From contig JAFGFY010000070.1 of NCBI GenBank assembly GCA_016930795.1, forward strand, positions 1 to 40,601: a stretch of DNA of 40,601 bases. The letters run 5' to 3'. Below, in pieces: positions 31,434 to 40,356 of this stretch. Every line of letters begins with the position of its first letter. Within the stretch, counting starts at the first letter, position 1. The notes beneath the pieces were generated by a model, which worked only from the letters and a program-made list of their open reading frames with translations, searched no databases and was not told the origin of the DNA. A program made the position numbers and the translations under genes. Source of the stretch: Deltaproteobacteria bacterium (lineage in GTDB: Bacteria; Desulfobacterota; DSM-4660; Desulfatiglandales; HGW-15).

Positions 31434-32864
31434 TCAGACCATTGGGTTCTCTACCGCCCTTTCGGTTATGTTTTTGTTCTCAATCCCGATCACCACGGCC
31501 AGGGCAAACCACACGACAACAAGCCCAATACAGAAAAGCGCGAATTGGCTTGTCTGAAAAGCCAACCAGGTTGTGCCAATATAAACCAGTACAGCAGACA
31601 AAACATCTCCTGCGCGAACAAAAAAGGTGTCGGTGGCTTGTTTGGCCTTGTACTTTTCTTCTCTTGTCGTAGGCAAGAAAAGCGCGTGGCGCACTGTATT
31701 TTGGAGAGAATAATCCGTAGAGTTTTCCGCTGTCTTGGCCCAACGGATGATGGTCATGACAGGGATAAAAGCGATAACGAAATATCCGCATAAGGCAATG
31801 AAGGGCAAAACAAGCAGCGCGATTCGAATACCTAGATATTTTAGAATTCGGGAGACAAGAAATAGCTGTATAAGCAGTCCTGCCAAATTCACACCGGTAT
31901 AAAACTTGGCATAGAAGTTGCCAATATACTCTTCGGTATAGGATTGAATATATTCAGAGTTGATCTTTGCAAGGCCCTCTTCCTTCGCACCGCCCTCGAT
32001 CAGCCTTTTTTGCGCATATTCAATGGCCTTTTCTGCAATTTCAGGGTCGCCGGCAAGCTCCTCTGCTCTGTTTTGCACTGTACGACCCAAGATATACTCA
32101 CCCGTCGTATTCACCCAATTTGTGAACAACATGAGAAGAGCAATGAACAAAAGATATCTTGTCTTGAAGACGAGACTGAATGCTCCTCCTTTTTCGAAGG
32201 GTTGACTCACTTCTTTTGTTCTGTCTTCTGCTCGATCCCTGTCCGCTTTGTCGCGTGAATCGACAATGTTTGTCAGAATCAGGCTGCCAAGAAGAAGAGC
32301 CCCCGCGACAAGCAGGAGTTGGTAGACTCCCAACGGTTCAATCAGAGCGTCCGTGATCATACCTCCCAAAACAGCCCCCGAGGAGGCGCCAAACGCGATG
32401 ATGACAAAGATCCGTTTACCCGCTTCAGGCGTATATATGTCATTGGCAAATGCCCAGAATTGAGCGACCACCATCATATTGAATATGCCTAGCCACAAGA
32501 AAAATACTACGCCGAGGGGAACTCTTATGAGCGCGAGAATATAGAAAACTGCCAGACACCCAACAAAAAAACAGGTCACTGAATTGATCAACTGTCGACG
32601 GGGAAACCGACCTGCAAGCCTGGCATACAGAGGCACAATCCCAAGGAACAAGAGGGCCTGTCCCGCGGAGGCATAGCTCTTAATTTCAGCCCCTCCCCCT
32701 GTGAGAATCAAGGCCTCACGTACGGGTTTCATGATGTAATATGACGTGAGGATAAGGAATACGCTCAGAAATAGCAGGATGGCGGATCTCCCTTCACCTT
32801 TCTTGACTTCCGTAAAGAGGTTCAGGAATTTTTCTATGTTGTTTTTTGGGCGGGTTGTCGTCAT
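31434..32864 (-). CDS. NTT/MFS-type transporter (ATP/ADP translocase-like)
   Basis: This 476-residue membrane protein has about twelve hydrophobic segments. The start LILTSYYIMKPVREALILTGGGAE is typical of NTT-like carriers in free-living bacteria, as is NMMVVAQFWAFANDIYTPEAGKRIF. A charged loop of about 70 residues (about 250-330, GDPEIAEKAIEYAQKRLIEGG) interrupts the middle. It is related in plan to the NTT part of the gene at 25568 but lacks the HEAT and cNMP parts. It lies 11 bases after the sppA stop, so the two form an operon. The substrate is unknown; nucleotides are possible but not supported by direct evidence. Confidence 0.85.
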   Translation of the reverse strand: MTTTRPKNNIEKFLNLFTEVKKGEGRSAILLFLSVFLILTSYYIMKPVREALILTGGGAEIKSYASAGQALLFLGIVPLYARLAGRFPRRQLINSVTCFFVGCLAVFYILALIRVPLGVVFFLWLGIFNMMVVAQFWAFANDIYTPEAGKRIFVIIAFGASSGAVLGGMITDALIEPLGVYQLLLVAGALLLGSLILTNIVDSRDKADRDRAEDRTKEVSQPFEKGGAFSLVFKTRYLLFIALLMLFTNWVNTTGEYILGRTVQNRAEELAGDPEIAEKAIEYAQKRLIEGGAKEEGLAKINSEYIQSYTEEYIGNFYAKFYTGVNLAGLLIQLFLVSRILKYLGIRIALLVLPFIALCGYFVIAFIPVMTIIRWAKTAENSTDYSLQNTVRHALFLPTTREEKYKAKQATDTFFVRAGDVLSAVLVYIGTTWLAFQTSQFALFCIGLVVVWFALAVVIGIENKNITERAVENPMV

Positions 32865-32875
32865 GAAGAAACTTA

Positions 32876-34654
32876 TTATCGTGGGACCAAATCGTAAGGG
32901 AGCCTCGCGTAAACGCCCTTCGGATCATTTAAAAGGGCGATCTTCTTCTTTAGTTCCTCCAAGCCTCTGAAGCCATCCCCTATAGGAGATGGAGGCGTGA
33001 TTCCAAGTGCCTTCATAATCTCCTCAGCAACTCCCCTCTTCTTCTGATACTGAACGAGACTGTAATCCTCTCCAAGCCCCGCCCTCATGGCAGCGGCATC
33101 AATGGCATCGTAGAGTCCGCCCAACCGATCCACCAACCCAAGTCTGTGCGCCTCCACACCGGACCAGACTCTTCCCTGGGCGATTTCCTCGAGAACCTCT
33201 CGGTCCAATTTTCTCCCCTCACAGACCTTGGTCAAGAACTCATCGTAGATGAAGTCCACCAGCCTCTGAATCACGGCCAGTTCCTCTTTTGTCTTGTTCC
33301 TAAAGATAGATATCATATCCGCTTTTTCAGCGGTCCGCACAACATCCACATTGATTCCAAAATCATTCAACAGTCTTTCCACATTGGGCAGCATCCCCCA
33401 GACACCGATAGAGCCTGTGATGGTATTGGGCCACGCAATAATCTCGTCCGCGTATGCAGAGATCCAGTAGCCCCCGGACGCGGCCACTGTTCCCATCGAG
33501 ACCACAAGGGGTTTCTGTTGCTTGAGGAGTCGTGTCTCTCTTTGAATCACCTCGGACGCGGTTGCACTCCCCCCGGGGCTGTTCACACGCAGAACCACTG
33601 CCTTAACATTTTCGTCATTTCTGGCTTTGCGCAGCAACTTGGCCAGAGTGTCACCCCCCACCTCGTTTTCATTTGGTCCCTCAACAATCTCACCTTCGGC
33701 GTATATTATGGCGATCTGGTTCGTTGATCCGTGCTTCTCTGGTGTGATGGCCTTTTGGTAAGAAGCCACTGAGATCACGTTTTTGAGTTCCTCCCCAGGC
33801 TTGGACCCGGTCAACTCCTTCAATTCACTGAGAACATCGTCATAGTAGATCGATTTATCCAGAAGACCTTCCCTCACTCCGGTTTCGGCCCCTAAGTAAC
33901 CGTCATCTGACATCAGGACATGTAGTCTTTTCAAATCTACATTCCTCGACAACGCGATGGCTTCCAGATAGACATCGGCAATATCGTTCAAGTATTTTTC
34001 AATCTGTTCACGATTCTCTTCGCTCATTTTTTCTAAAATATAGGGTTCGACCGCAGACTTATACTTGCCAACACGAGTGACCTGAACATCAATCCCATAT
34101 TTGTCAAATGCCTTCTTGAAGAATATGATTTGAGTGGCCAAACCATTGAATTCGAATGTCCCAAAAGGGTTCATATAGAGGCGATCGGCCAGGGAGGCAA
34201 CAAAGTAATTGGCCTCATCATAGACACTCTCAAAGGCGATAATCGGTTTTCCTGATTCCTTGAATCTCACCAAAGACTCCCTTACCTCTTTCAAGGCCGC
34301 CCAACCTGATTGGTACCCGGCATTTGGGACTTGCCCTGTCAAGTAGATGCCCACAATACGGTCGTCATTTGAAGCAGACTCTATGGATTCCAATACGGTC
34401 CGAAGAGGAACGGCTTCTTTCATTTCATCGCCTAATGCCCCTCCCTGCAACACATCTTGGAAAGATATGCCCGTAGGTTTGTCTGAAATAGGTATGGAGA
34501 GATCCAGGGCTAAAACCGCTTTCTTGGGCATCGGAGGGCCCTTTTCAAATAACGTGACGACGCCAATCAGGAACACAAAAATACAGACCATGAGGAAAGA
34601 AAAGACAAACAATCCAAGAACTGTCGCAAAAAAATTTCTCAAAAAAGCCTTCAT
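32876..34654 (-). CDS. sppA: Signal peptide peptidase SppA, long form
   Basis: SppA cleaves leftover signal peptides in the inner membrane. The 592-residue protein has an N-terminal anchor (about residues 5-33) and two ClpP-fold halves, as in the 67-kDa enterobacterial form. The general-base Lys (about 199) lies in GKYKSAVEPYILEKMSEENR. The nucleophile Ser (about 392) lies in GTVAASGGYWISAYAD, with LRVNSPGGSATASEVI before it. The start at 34654 has AAAGGA six bases upstream, while an ATG five codons earlier has none. It is followed after 11 bases by the NTT-like transporter gene. It is divergent from the peptidase gene at 34965; the gap between them holds no other gene. Confidence 0.92.
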   Translation of the reverse strand: MKAFLRNFFATVLGLFVFSFLMVCIFVFLIGVVTLFEKGPPMPKKAVLALDLSIPISDKPTGISFQDVLQGGALGDEMKEAVPLRTVLESIESASNDDRIVGIYLTGQVPNAGYQSGWAALKEVRESLVRFKESGKPIIAFESVYDEANYFVASLADRLYMNPFGTFEFNGLATQIIFFKKAFDKYGIDVQVTRVGKYKSAVEPYILEKMSEENREQIEKYLNDIADVYLEAIALSRNVDLKRLHVLMSDDGYLGAETGVREGLLDKSIYYDDVLSELKELTGSKPGEELKNVISVASYQKAITPEKHGSTNQIAIIYAEGEIVEGPNENEVGGDTLAKLLRKARNDENVKAVVLRVNSPGGSATASEVIQRETRLLKQQKPLVVSMGTVAASGGYWISAYADEIIAWPNTITGSIGVWGMLPNVERLLNDFGINVDVVRTAEKADMISIFRNKTKEELAVIQRLVDFIYDEFLTKVCEGRKLDREVLEEIAQGRVWSGVEAHRLGLVDRLGGLYDAIDAAAMRAGLGEDYSLVQYQKKRGVAEEIMKALGITPPSPIGDGFRGLEELKKKIALLNDPKGVYARLPYDLVPR

Positions 34655-34964
34655 CTCAAATCCTTTCATAGTCGAAATTGTTGAAGATATATCGGATAAA
34701 ACGATCGCTTCTGTTTGCGCAAGTGTAGGAAGAAACGAACAGATGTGTCAAGGAGAAAAATTTTGTGAAAATATGTGGTTATGGCGTTTTCCTCACAGCT
34801 CTTTCAGAAAAATATGAAGGAGCGGATTGCAAAACATGGGATTGTCCGGTAGATTACATGTTTTGGATATGAACACAAGACTCTGGAGGTCATGTCCGAC
34901 TTTGCAAATGGTAATCAGGGTGTTTCCGACTATTCATTTTAACCCTGATAGAAGGGAAGCTTCT

Positions 34965-37226
34965 ATGCAGCACAAGCATCCGACTCTTTTTTTTATTATG
35001 TTATGCGCGCTATCGGGAAGTACCGCTTGCATTACGACAAGCGATTCGAGGCTCTTAGCCACAGAAAACAGTCCTGAAAATAAGAGGCTTACCTTTCAGC
35101 AGGCCTACAACCCGCGGCAGAGTAGTCCTAGACTCGTTCGAGAGCTGCCGGAATTCGAAGCCTGGCTTGATGACAAACACCTTCTGGTCAAGCAAGAAAA
35201 AGGATTTGGACCCAAAGTCCAGGCTAGACTATTAAAGGTCGATACGTCTTCAGGTAAAAAGAATCTTTTTCTCGACTACTCAACCCATAACGAGGACATG
35301 CCCGATGGTCTGAAACTCGAGGACTTCGCCGATTGTTCCGATGATTATTCACAGTTTGTACTGAAACACAACGAGCATTTTTACCTATACGATGTTGAGA
35401 CACGAGATCTGAAATCCATCGGCGATGATGCGTCGAAGGTCAAGAACATCACTCTCTCGCCCGACGCGAAGAAGATCGCGTTCACAAGGAACCACAACCT
35501 TTTCATCATTGATATGAAAAGCGGACGGGAACTGCAACTCACTCAAGATGGATCTGAGACCGTCTATAACGGCTATGCGTCTTGGGTCTACTTCGAGGAA
35601 GTTCTTGGCCGCGATTCCGAATATAAGGCCTTTTGGTGGGCGCCGGACAATGAGAAAATCGCCTTTCTCAGGTTCGATGATGAGAGAGTCCCTGAGTTCC
35701 CTATCTTCGACGCCGAAGGCACCCATGGTCAACTCGAAGTGACGCGCTATCCCAAAGCGGGAGATCCAAACCCCGAAGTCAGGTTAGGGATTGCGCACGT
35801 GGACTCGGGGGATATTGTATGGGTCGATACGGATCCGAAAGCCGATCATTACCTGGCCTGTCCATCCTGGACGCCTGACTCAAGAAGACTTCTGTTCCAG
35901 TGGATGAATCGAGGACAGAACAACATCAAGCTCTATTTGGCCGACCCGACCACCGGCAAGAAGGTTGAGATATACGATGAGAAACAACCCAACTGGGTAG
36001 AATTCTTTGAAGACATTTACATCTTTAAGAACGGCAGCGGATTTCTCCTCAACTCCGACGTCGGCGGGTGGCCTCATCTCTACTATTACGATATGGAGGG
36101 TAGCCTGAAGAAACGCCTGACCAACGGAGAGTGGTCCGTCCAAAACATTAAACGGGTCGATGAAAAGAATGGGACGGTCTTCTTTCAGGGAACCAGAGAC
36201 GAAAAAACCGAAACGCATCTCTACCGAGTTGATCTGGATGCCAAAGAAATCATACGCCTGACTGAAAATCCGGGGTCCCATAACTGTGAAATCTCACCGG
36301 AAGGAACGTTTTTCGTCGATACTTATAGCAACATCCATCATCCCGACAAACGGGAGATCAGGGATGCTACGGGTGTATTACTACACAGTCTCGATGACGC
36401 TAAACTCCCCGCATTCGACGATTACGCATTGGGGAAGGTCGAACTGTTTACTATTCCTTCAGGGGACGGATACGACCTCCCGGCCATGTGGACCCTGCCC
36501 CCCGATTTTGACAAATCCTCAAAATACCCGGTGATCTTTACCATCTACGGCGGACCGAGCGCGGGAACCGTGAAAAACCATTTCGGCCGACTGGAAAAGC
36601 ATTACCTCGCGCAACACGGCATCATCGTCATTTCCGTGGATCATCGAGGATCCGGTCATTTTGGGAAGACGGGCACGGCGCTGATGCACCGAAACCTAGG
36701 AAAATGGGAAACGCAAGACCTGATCACCGCTGTTAAATGGCTTACAAAAAAGCCCTTTATCGATCGAGATCGAATCGGAATTATGGGATCAAGTTACGGT
36801 GGCTATGTCACCTGTATGGCCTTAACCTATGGGGCCGACTATTTCACGCACGGCATCGCGAATTCCTCGGTCACGGATTGGACACTTTACGACACCATTT
36901 ACACTGAGCGGTATATGGACACTCCGACAAAGAACCCTGAAGGATATGAATTCGGGTCTGTCCTCACACACGCCAAAGGATTGAAAGGGAAGTTGTTCAT
37001 TACCCACGGCACTACGGATGACAATGTGCATATGCAGAACACCATGCAGCTCATCTCCAAACTGGAGAACATGTATAAGGACTTCGACCTGATGATCTAC
37101 CCCGGCCAACGTCACAGCATTTCTCCTCCCAAACAAAATCATCTCAACCGAGAAATCGTCAGGTTCTGGTTTCGTCATTTCTTAGATAAAGAATTGGATG
37201 TCGACGAGGAAAAGGAGGGAGGATGA
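34965..37226 (+). CDS. Dipeptidyl-peptidase IV-like serine peptidase, exported
   Basis: This S9-family enzyme removes dipeptides from peptide N-termini. The 753-residue protein has a signal with a lipobox-like end SGSTAC (about residue 24), so it is likely a periplasmic or outer-membrane lipoprotein. Residues about 50-480 form the beta-propeller, with WVYFEEVLGRDSEYKAFWW holding the Glu-Glu that grips the substrate amino end. The C-terminal hydrolase has YGGPSAG, GSSYGGY (Ser610), HGTTDDNVHMQN (Asp) and GQRHSI (His). The ATG at 34965 follows GAAGGGAAG; the frame is open 46 codons further upstream without a good site. It probably feeds amino-acid use. It is a single-gene unit. Confidence 0.9.
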   Translation: MQHKHPTLFFIMLCALSGSTACITTSDSRLLATENSPENKRLTFQQAYNPRQSSPRLVRELPEFEAWLDDKHLLVKQEKGFGPKVQARLLKVDTSSGKKNLFLDYSTHNEDMPDGLKLEDFADCSDDYSQFVLKHNEHFYLYDVETRDLKSIGDDASKVKNITLSPDAKKIAFTRNHNLFIIDMKSGRELQLTQDGSETVYNGYASWVYFEEVLGRDSEYKAFWWAPDNEKIAFLRFDDERVPEFPIFDAEGTHGQLEVTRYPKAGDPNPEVRLGIAHVDSGDIVWVDTDPKADHYLACPSWTPDSRRLLFQWMNRGQNNIKLYLADPTTGKKVEIYDEKQPNWVEFFEDIYIFKNGSGFLLNSDVGGWPHLYYYDMEGSLKKRLTNGEWSVQNIKRVDEKNGTVFFQGTRDEKTETHLYRVDLDAKEIIRLTENPGSHNCEISPEGTFFVDTYSNIHHPDKREIRDATGVLLHSLDDAKLPAFDDYALGKVELFTIPSGDGYDLPAMWTLPPDFDKSSKYPVIFTIYGGPSAGTVKNHFGRLEKHYLAQHGIIVISVDHRGSGHFGKTGTALMHRNLGKWETQDLITAVKWLTKKPFIDRDRIGIMGSSYGGYVTCMALTYGADYFTHGIANSSVTDWTLYDTIYTERYMDTPTKNPEGYEFGSVLTHAKGLKGKLFITHGTTDDNVHMQNTMQLISKLENMYKDFDLMIYPGQRHSISPPKQNHLNREIVRFWFRHFLDKELDVDEEKEGG

Positions 37227-37353
37227 AAATCGAAAAAGACATTTCATGAAACTGTTGTAAGATCTTGTCGGAATCATAACCCTTTGGTACTAAGAATGGT
37301 GAGGGTTTGTTTCAAGGAAATATATAAGCGAATCATAAAGGAAGGAGGAACCT

Positions 37354-37599
37354 ATGGGAAAACAACAGGAAACTTGGGTATGTGCACACTGTGGTTATAG
37401 TGCGGATGGTCGGTTTTCCGGGGATATTTGCCCCAAGTGTAATTTGACCTATTGGAAATGCAGTAAGTGCGGTTATCTTCTTACAGCCGGCGCGCCACCC
37501 AATGAATGCCCGCAATGCAAAGCGAAGTGTGAATTCAACAATGTCACATGCTATACGCCGGACTGCGGCGGCCCAGGAAATATAGATCCCAGACTCTAG
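37354..37599 (+). CDS. Small multi-zinc-ribbon protein
   Basis: This 81-residue protein has eleven cysteines. Four CxxC pairs (10/13, 26/29, 36/39, 52/55) form two rubredoxin-like or zinc-ribbon knuckle pairs: VCAHCG, ICPKC, KCSKCG and ECPQC. A conserved-looking tail NNVTCYTPDCGGPGNIDPRL adds three more. Similar proteins are common in sulfate-reducing and other anaerobic bacteria, where electron transfer or metal binding is suspected. AAGGAGGAACC stands before the ATG. It is a single-gene unit between the peptidase and thioredoxin genes. Iron versus zinc binding cannot be told from sequence. Confidence 0.82.
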   Translation: MGKQQETWVCAHCGYSADGRFSGDICPKCNLTYWKCSKCGYLLTAGAPPNECPQCKAKCEFNNVTCYTPDCGGPGNIDPRL

Positions 37600-38026
37600 A
37601 GTCATGTCCCAGAAATGCTTTCCATTATTATGAGCAAATTCTTTAACATGTGGGGGCATACGGGTCTCTTTTCAGTTTCGCCACCATCTATCCAGAGGTC
37701 GTGGAGCGGCCATTCGACGGGCTCATGATCCTGAGCGACGTCGAAGGACACCGAAATTTTGCAAATTATGAAGAAGCCCCACGAACAATGTGCCCACAGC
37801 GACGGCATTCCTTGTGCTTGTCCACAGAACGCTGTCCTCTTTGGGGGGCGGTAAGAGGCTTGGGCCTCTTTTGGGTGGTGGAACTGAAAAGAGGCCCCCA
37901 TGCCCCCTTGAATCTGTGCGGCAGGTACGTACTATTGAAGCTCCCCGCGGCAAGCCGCGGGGAATGCGCTCACTGTGAATTTTTAAGTTAATTCTAAGAC
38001 ATGACAATCGAGGAATAGGAAAAATT
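37600..38026. other. Repeat-rich gap before trxC
   Basis: No gene is supported in these 427 bases. At 37713-37744 TTCGACGGGCTCA and TGAGCGACGTCGAA form a palindrome of a widely dispersed repeat type. At 37853-37896 two exclusive hairpins share GGCCTCTT (AAGAGGC/GCCTCTT or GGCCTCTTTT/AAAAGAGGCC). A REP-like element follows at 37934. Confidence 0.5.
37934..37984. repeat. REP-like palindrome, copy 1
   Basis: ATTGAAGCTCCCCGCGG is followed by CAAG and CCGCGGGGAAT, a stem of 8-9 bp, then the tail TGCGCTCACTGTGAATTTT. A second copy with the same head and tail lies at 40373-40460. It lies 43 bases ahead of trxC. Confidence 0.65.
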
Positions 38027-38476
38027 ATGGCTACAGAAGATCTCATTATAAGGTGCGCAAAATGCGGCACAAAGAATCGGGTTTCAAAAACGCGATTGGG
38101 GGAGAGGCCCATATGCGGCAAGTGCAAGGACCCGTTGAAAGTATCAGGAGTGGAATCCTCTCCTATTGATGTGAAGGATCAGACATTTAACCAGGAGGTC
38201 CTTAATCATCATGTACCGGTTCTCGTGGATTGCTGGGCCCCCTGGTGCGGTCCCTGCCGCATGGTTACCCCGATACTTGATCAACTGGCATCTGAATATG
38301 CAGGCAGGCTCAGAATCGCGAAACTCAACACGGATGAGAATCCGGTCACAGCCTCACAATATGGGATACAAAGTATCCCCACTATGCTCCTCTTTAAAAA
38401 CGGGCAACTCAAGGGCCAAATAGTAGGGGCTCAACCCAAACAGGAAATCGAGAGGCAGATCCAACCGCTTCTTTAG
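38027..38476 (+). CDS. trxC: Thioredoxin 2 with N-terminal zinc site
   Basis: Thioredoxin 2 reduces protein disulfides in the cytoplasm and is linked to oxidative stress. The 149-residue protein has an N-terminal zinc-finger part with two CxxC pairs (IIRCAKCGTKN, ICGKCKDPL; residues about 10-38). The thioredoxin fold follows, with the active site WAPWCGPCRM (about 76-85), the cis-proline loop SIPTMLLFKNG and a final helix. Length matches TrxC (about 140) rather than TrxA. AGGAAAAATT precedes the ATG. A perfect 9-bp hairpin (CCTTCGGCT-GA-AGCCGAAGG, 38486-38505) follows its stop. It is convergent with epmA. Confidence 0.93.
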   Translation: MATEDLIIRCAKCGTKNRVSKTRLGERPICGKCKDPLKVSGVESSPIDVKDQTFNQEVLNHHVPVLVDCWAPWCGPCRMVTPILDQLASEYAGRLRIAKLNTDENPVTASQYGIQSIPTMLLFKNGQLKGQIVGAQPKQEIERQIQPLL

Positions 38477-38485
38477 AGTCAACCA

Positions 38486-38600
38486 CCTTCGGCTGAAGCC
38501 GAAGGCTTGAGGGGCCAAGGAGTCAAGGGATCAAGGGGCCAAGTGAAAAAACGATTATGCCTTCCCTTGAATCCTAGAATCCTGGGACCCTTGAATCCTG
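38486..38600. repeat. Hairpin plus inverted octad arrays
   Basis: A perfect 9-bp palindrome around GA (38486-38505) is followed by 8-nt units of the type CAAGGAGT, CAAGGGAT, CAAGGGGC (to about 38545). A short spacer follows, then inverted units of the type CCTTGAATC (about 38563-38600). This is the same plan as 31233-31366, again between convergent genes. Confidence 0.65.
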
Positions 38601-38673
38601 ACTCTCTAAATAAAATCGAACTGAAGTCTTCGTCTAAAGGCGAGGGATTTTCTCCCATTCCCAGAATGGGACA

Positions 38674-39627
38674 TTAAAGTTCTTCAGGCGCAAAGGAAAC
38701 GACATCGTCAATCTTTGTCGTATCAGCAAATAACATGGCAAGCCTGTCCACACCAAGGGCAATGCCCGCTGAAGAAGGCATATCAGGAAGAGATTCAAGA
38801 AATTTTTTTGGAAAGGGATAGACGCTCTTTCCAAGTTGCTCTCGTTTGCGCCGGTCTCTCTCAAACCTGGTCTTCTGCTCCTCTGCATCCGTCAGCTCTG
38901 TAAAGGCGTTGGCCAACTCCAACCCTCCCATATAGATCTCAAACCTCTCGGCAAAATCCGGGGCGCCTTTTTTAAGTCTGGCCAAAGAGGCAAACCTCGC
39001 GGGATAATCGAAGAGAAAAACGGGTTTGGATAGTCCCAGGTATGGCTCAATATCTTCCACCATGATTTCATCGAAGCAGCCCTCTTTCAAAGCCTTCTCC
39101 ATGGATATGGAGCTGTAACGGTTAAAGGCCTCCTTGACTGATATCCTTTCCCATGGTCTTTCCAGGTTTATATGGCGTTTCTGGTATAGGATGCTCTGCC
39201 CAAAACCGAGATCACGGGAGACAGAGAGGACCATCTCCTCACACTCATTCATGAGGGACATATAATCAGATCCCGCATGATACCACTCCAGAAGCGTGAA
39301 CTCGGAAAGATGTTTTCTACCCCTTTCTCCCTCTCGAAAGCACTTGCATATCTGAAATATTCTAGGGTAACCGGCGGACATCAATCGTTTCATGCATAAC
39401 TCAGGTGAGGTATGTAAGAACAGGTTACCGACTTTGATGGCATCAACATGAACTTCCGGGGCCGGCGCAGGAATAAGGTGGGGGGTCTCAACTTCCAGAT
39501 AAGCGTGATCAATGAAGAATGACCGTACGGCATGAATGATTCCGGCTCGCAACTGGAGATTCTCACTCTTGGCTGCCAGTCCCTCCCGGTCCCCTTTGCC
39601 GGGGCTATTCTTTGACCCGGGTAACAT
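38674..39627 (-). CDS. epmA: EF-P lysyl-transferase EpmA (PoxA/GenX)
   Basis: EpmA is a truncated class II lysyl-tRNA-synthetase relative that attaches beta-lysine to elongation factor P. The 317-residue protein lacks the anticodon-binding domain and keeps the catalytic core. Motifs are YLEVETPHLIPAPAPEVH, LHTSPELCMKRLMSAGYPRIFQICKCFREGE (motif 2 region), SEFTLLEWYHA, GGLELANAFTELTD and GIALGVDRLAMLF (motif 3). Its start overlaps the end of efp by 23 bases, so enzyme and substrate are made together. The first 20 residues look unconserved, and a start slightly downstream is possible. EpmB, which makes beta-lysine, is not in the window. Confidence 0.92.
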   Translation of the reverse strand: MLPGSKNSPGKGDREGLAAKSENLQLRAGIIHAVRSFFIDHAYLEVETPHLIPAPAPEVHVDAIKVGNLFLHTSPELCMKRLMSAGYPRIFQICKCFREGERGRKHLSEFTLLEWYHAGSDYMSLMNECEEMVLSVSRDLGFGQSILYQKRHINLERPWERISVKEAFNRYSSISMEKALKEGCFDEIMVEDIEPYLGLSKPVFLFDYPARFASLARLKKGAPDFAERFEIYMGGLELANAFTELTDAEEQKTRFERDRRKREQLGKSVYPFPKKFLESLPDMPSSAGIALGVDRLAMLFADTTKIDDVVSFAPEEL

Positions 39628-40168
39628 ACTCCCCGGTCCGGGTGTCTACGGTTATCTTTGTGCCTTCCTCGATAAAGGGGGGGACTCGCAAAACATAGCC
39701 CGTCTCCAGGGTAACCGGCTTGCTATCGCCCGAGACAGAGTCTCCTTTGGCCCATGGATCAGCCTGGTTCACTGTGAGGTTCACGAAATTGGGCAAAGTG
39801 ATCCCTATGGGCATATCTCCAAAAAGCAGTATATCCACTTCGAGACCGTCAATAAGATAGTTCTTGGCATCTCCCACTTGTTCAGATGAAAGAATGGGCT
39901 GTTCGTAGTTTTCTAGATCCATGAAACAGTATTCGTCATCCTGGTTGTATAGATACTGCATTTTGCGTTCCCGAAGATCGGCCTTTTCAAAAGTATCGAC
40001 CGAGCGGTAGGTCCGATCAATAACTGCCCCGTTGATCATATTTCGGAGTTTGCAGCGGTAAAGGGCCTGGCCTTTTCCCGGCTTGGAAAATTGAAAATCA
40101 ATGATGACATAGGGCTCATTGTCGATTTGAATCTTGAGCCCTTTCTTTAGGTCGCTGGCACTATACAT
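39605..40168 (-). CDS. efp: Elongation factor P
   Basis: EF-P helps ribosomes stalled on polyproline form peptide bonds. The 187-residue protein has the three beta-barrel domains of the family. The modified lysine is Lys32 in SKPGKGQALYR, in the PGKGQA context recognised by EpmA. The C-terminal domain contains GITLPNFVNLTVNQADP and VLRVPPFIEEGTKITVDTRTGEYV. GAGGAATGTCCC precedes the ATG, and a sigma-70 promoter lies about 60 bases upstream. It is the first gene of efp-epmA, overlapping epmA by 23 bases. Confidence 0.96.
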   Translation of the reverse strand: MYSASDLKKGLKIQIDNEPYVIIDFQFSKPGKGQALYRCKLRNMINGAVIDRTYRSVDTFEKADLRERKMQYLYNQDDEYCFMDLENYEQPILSSEQVGDAKNYLIDGLEVDILLFGDMPIGITLPNFVNLTVNQADPWAKGDSVSGDSKPVTLETGYVLRVPPFIEEGTKITVDTRTGEYVTRVKE

Positions 40169-40228
40169 GGGACATTCCTCATTTAAAAAGTGTGGGAGTG
40201 CTACAAACCTCTAGATAACACGAGAGCA

Positions 40229-40257
40229 TCTATAATGGATTTGGGAGGATGAGTCAA
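40229..40257 (-). promoter_or_regulatory. Sigma-70 promoter of efp-epmA
   Basis: On the minus strand TTGACT (40257-40252) and TATAGA (40234-40229) are exactly 17 bases apart. Transcription near 40222 leaves a leader of about 54 bases. Confidence 0.65.
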
Positions 40258-40356
40258 AAGAAATCTATTTCACGGCTGGGAAGCCAGGGGACTATTCCAT
40301 AACCATTTGAAATCACTTGCCCGACACAATACCAGACGGACAATGCCGGGAGGGTT

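Noticed and set aside
37723-38127. Leftward open frame across the repeat-rich gap and the start of trxC
   Set aside because: Its translation consists mainly of repeat-derived peptides (PRGLPRG, PPPK runs), and it overlaps trxC on the opposite strand.
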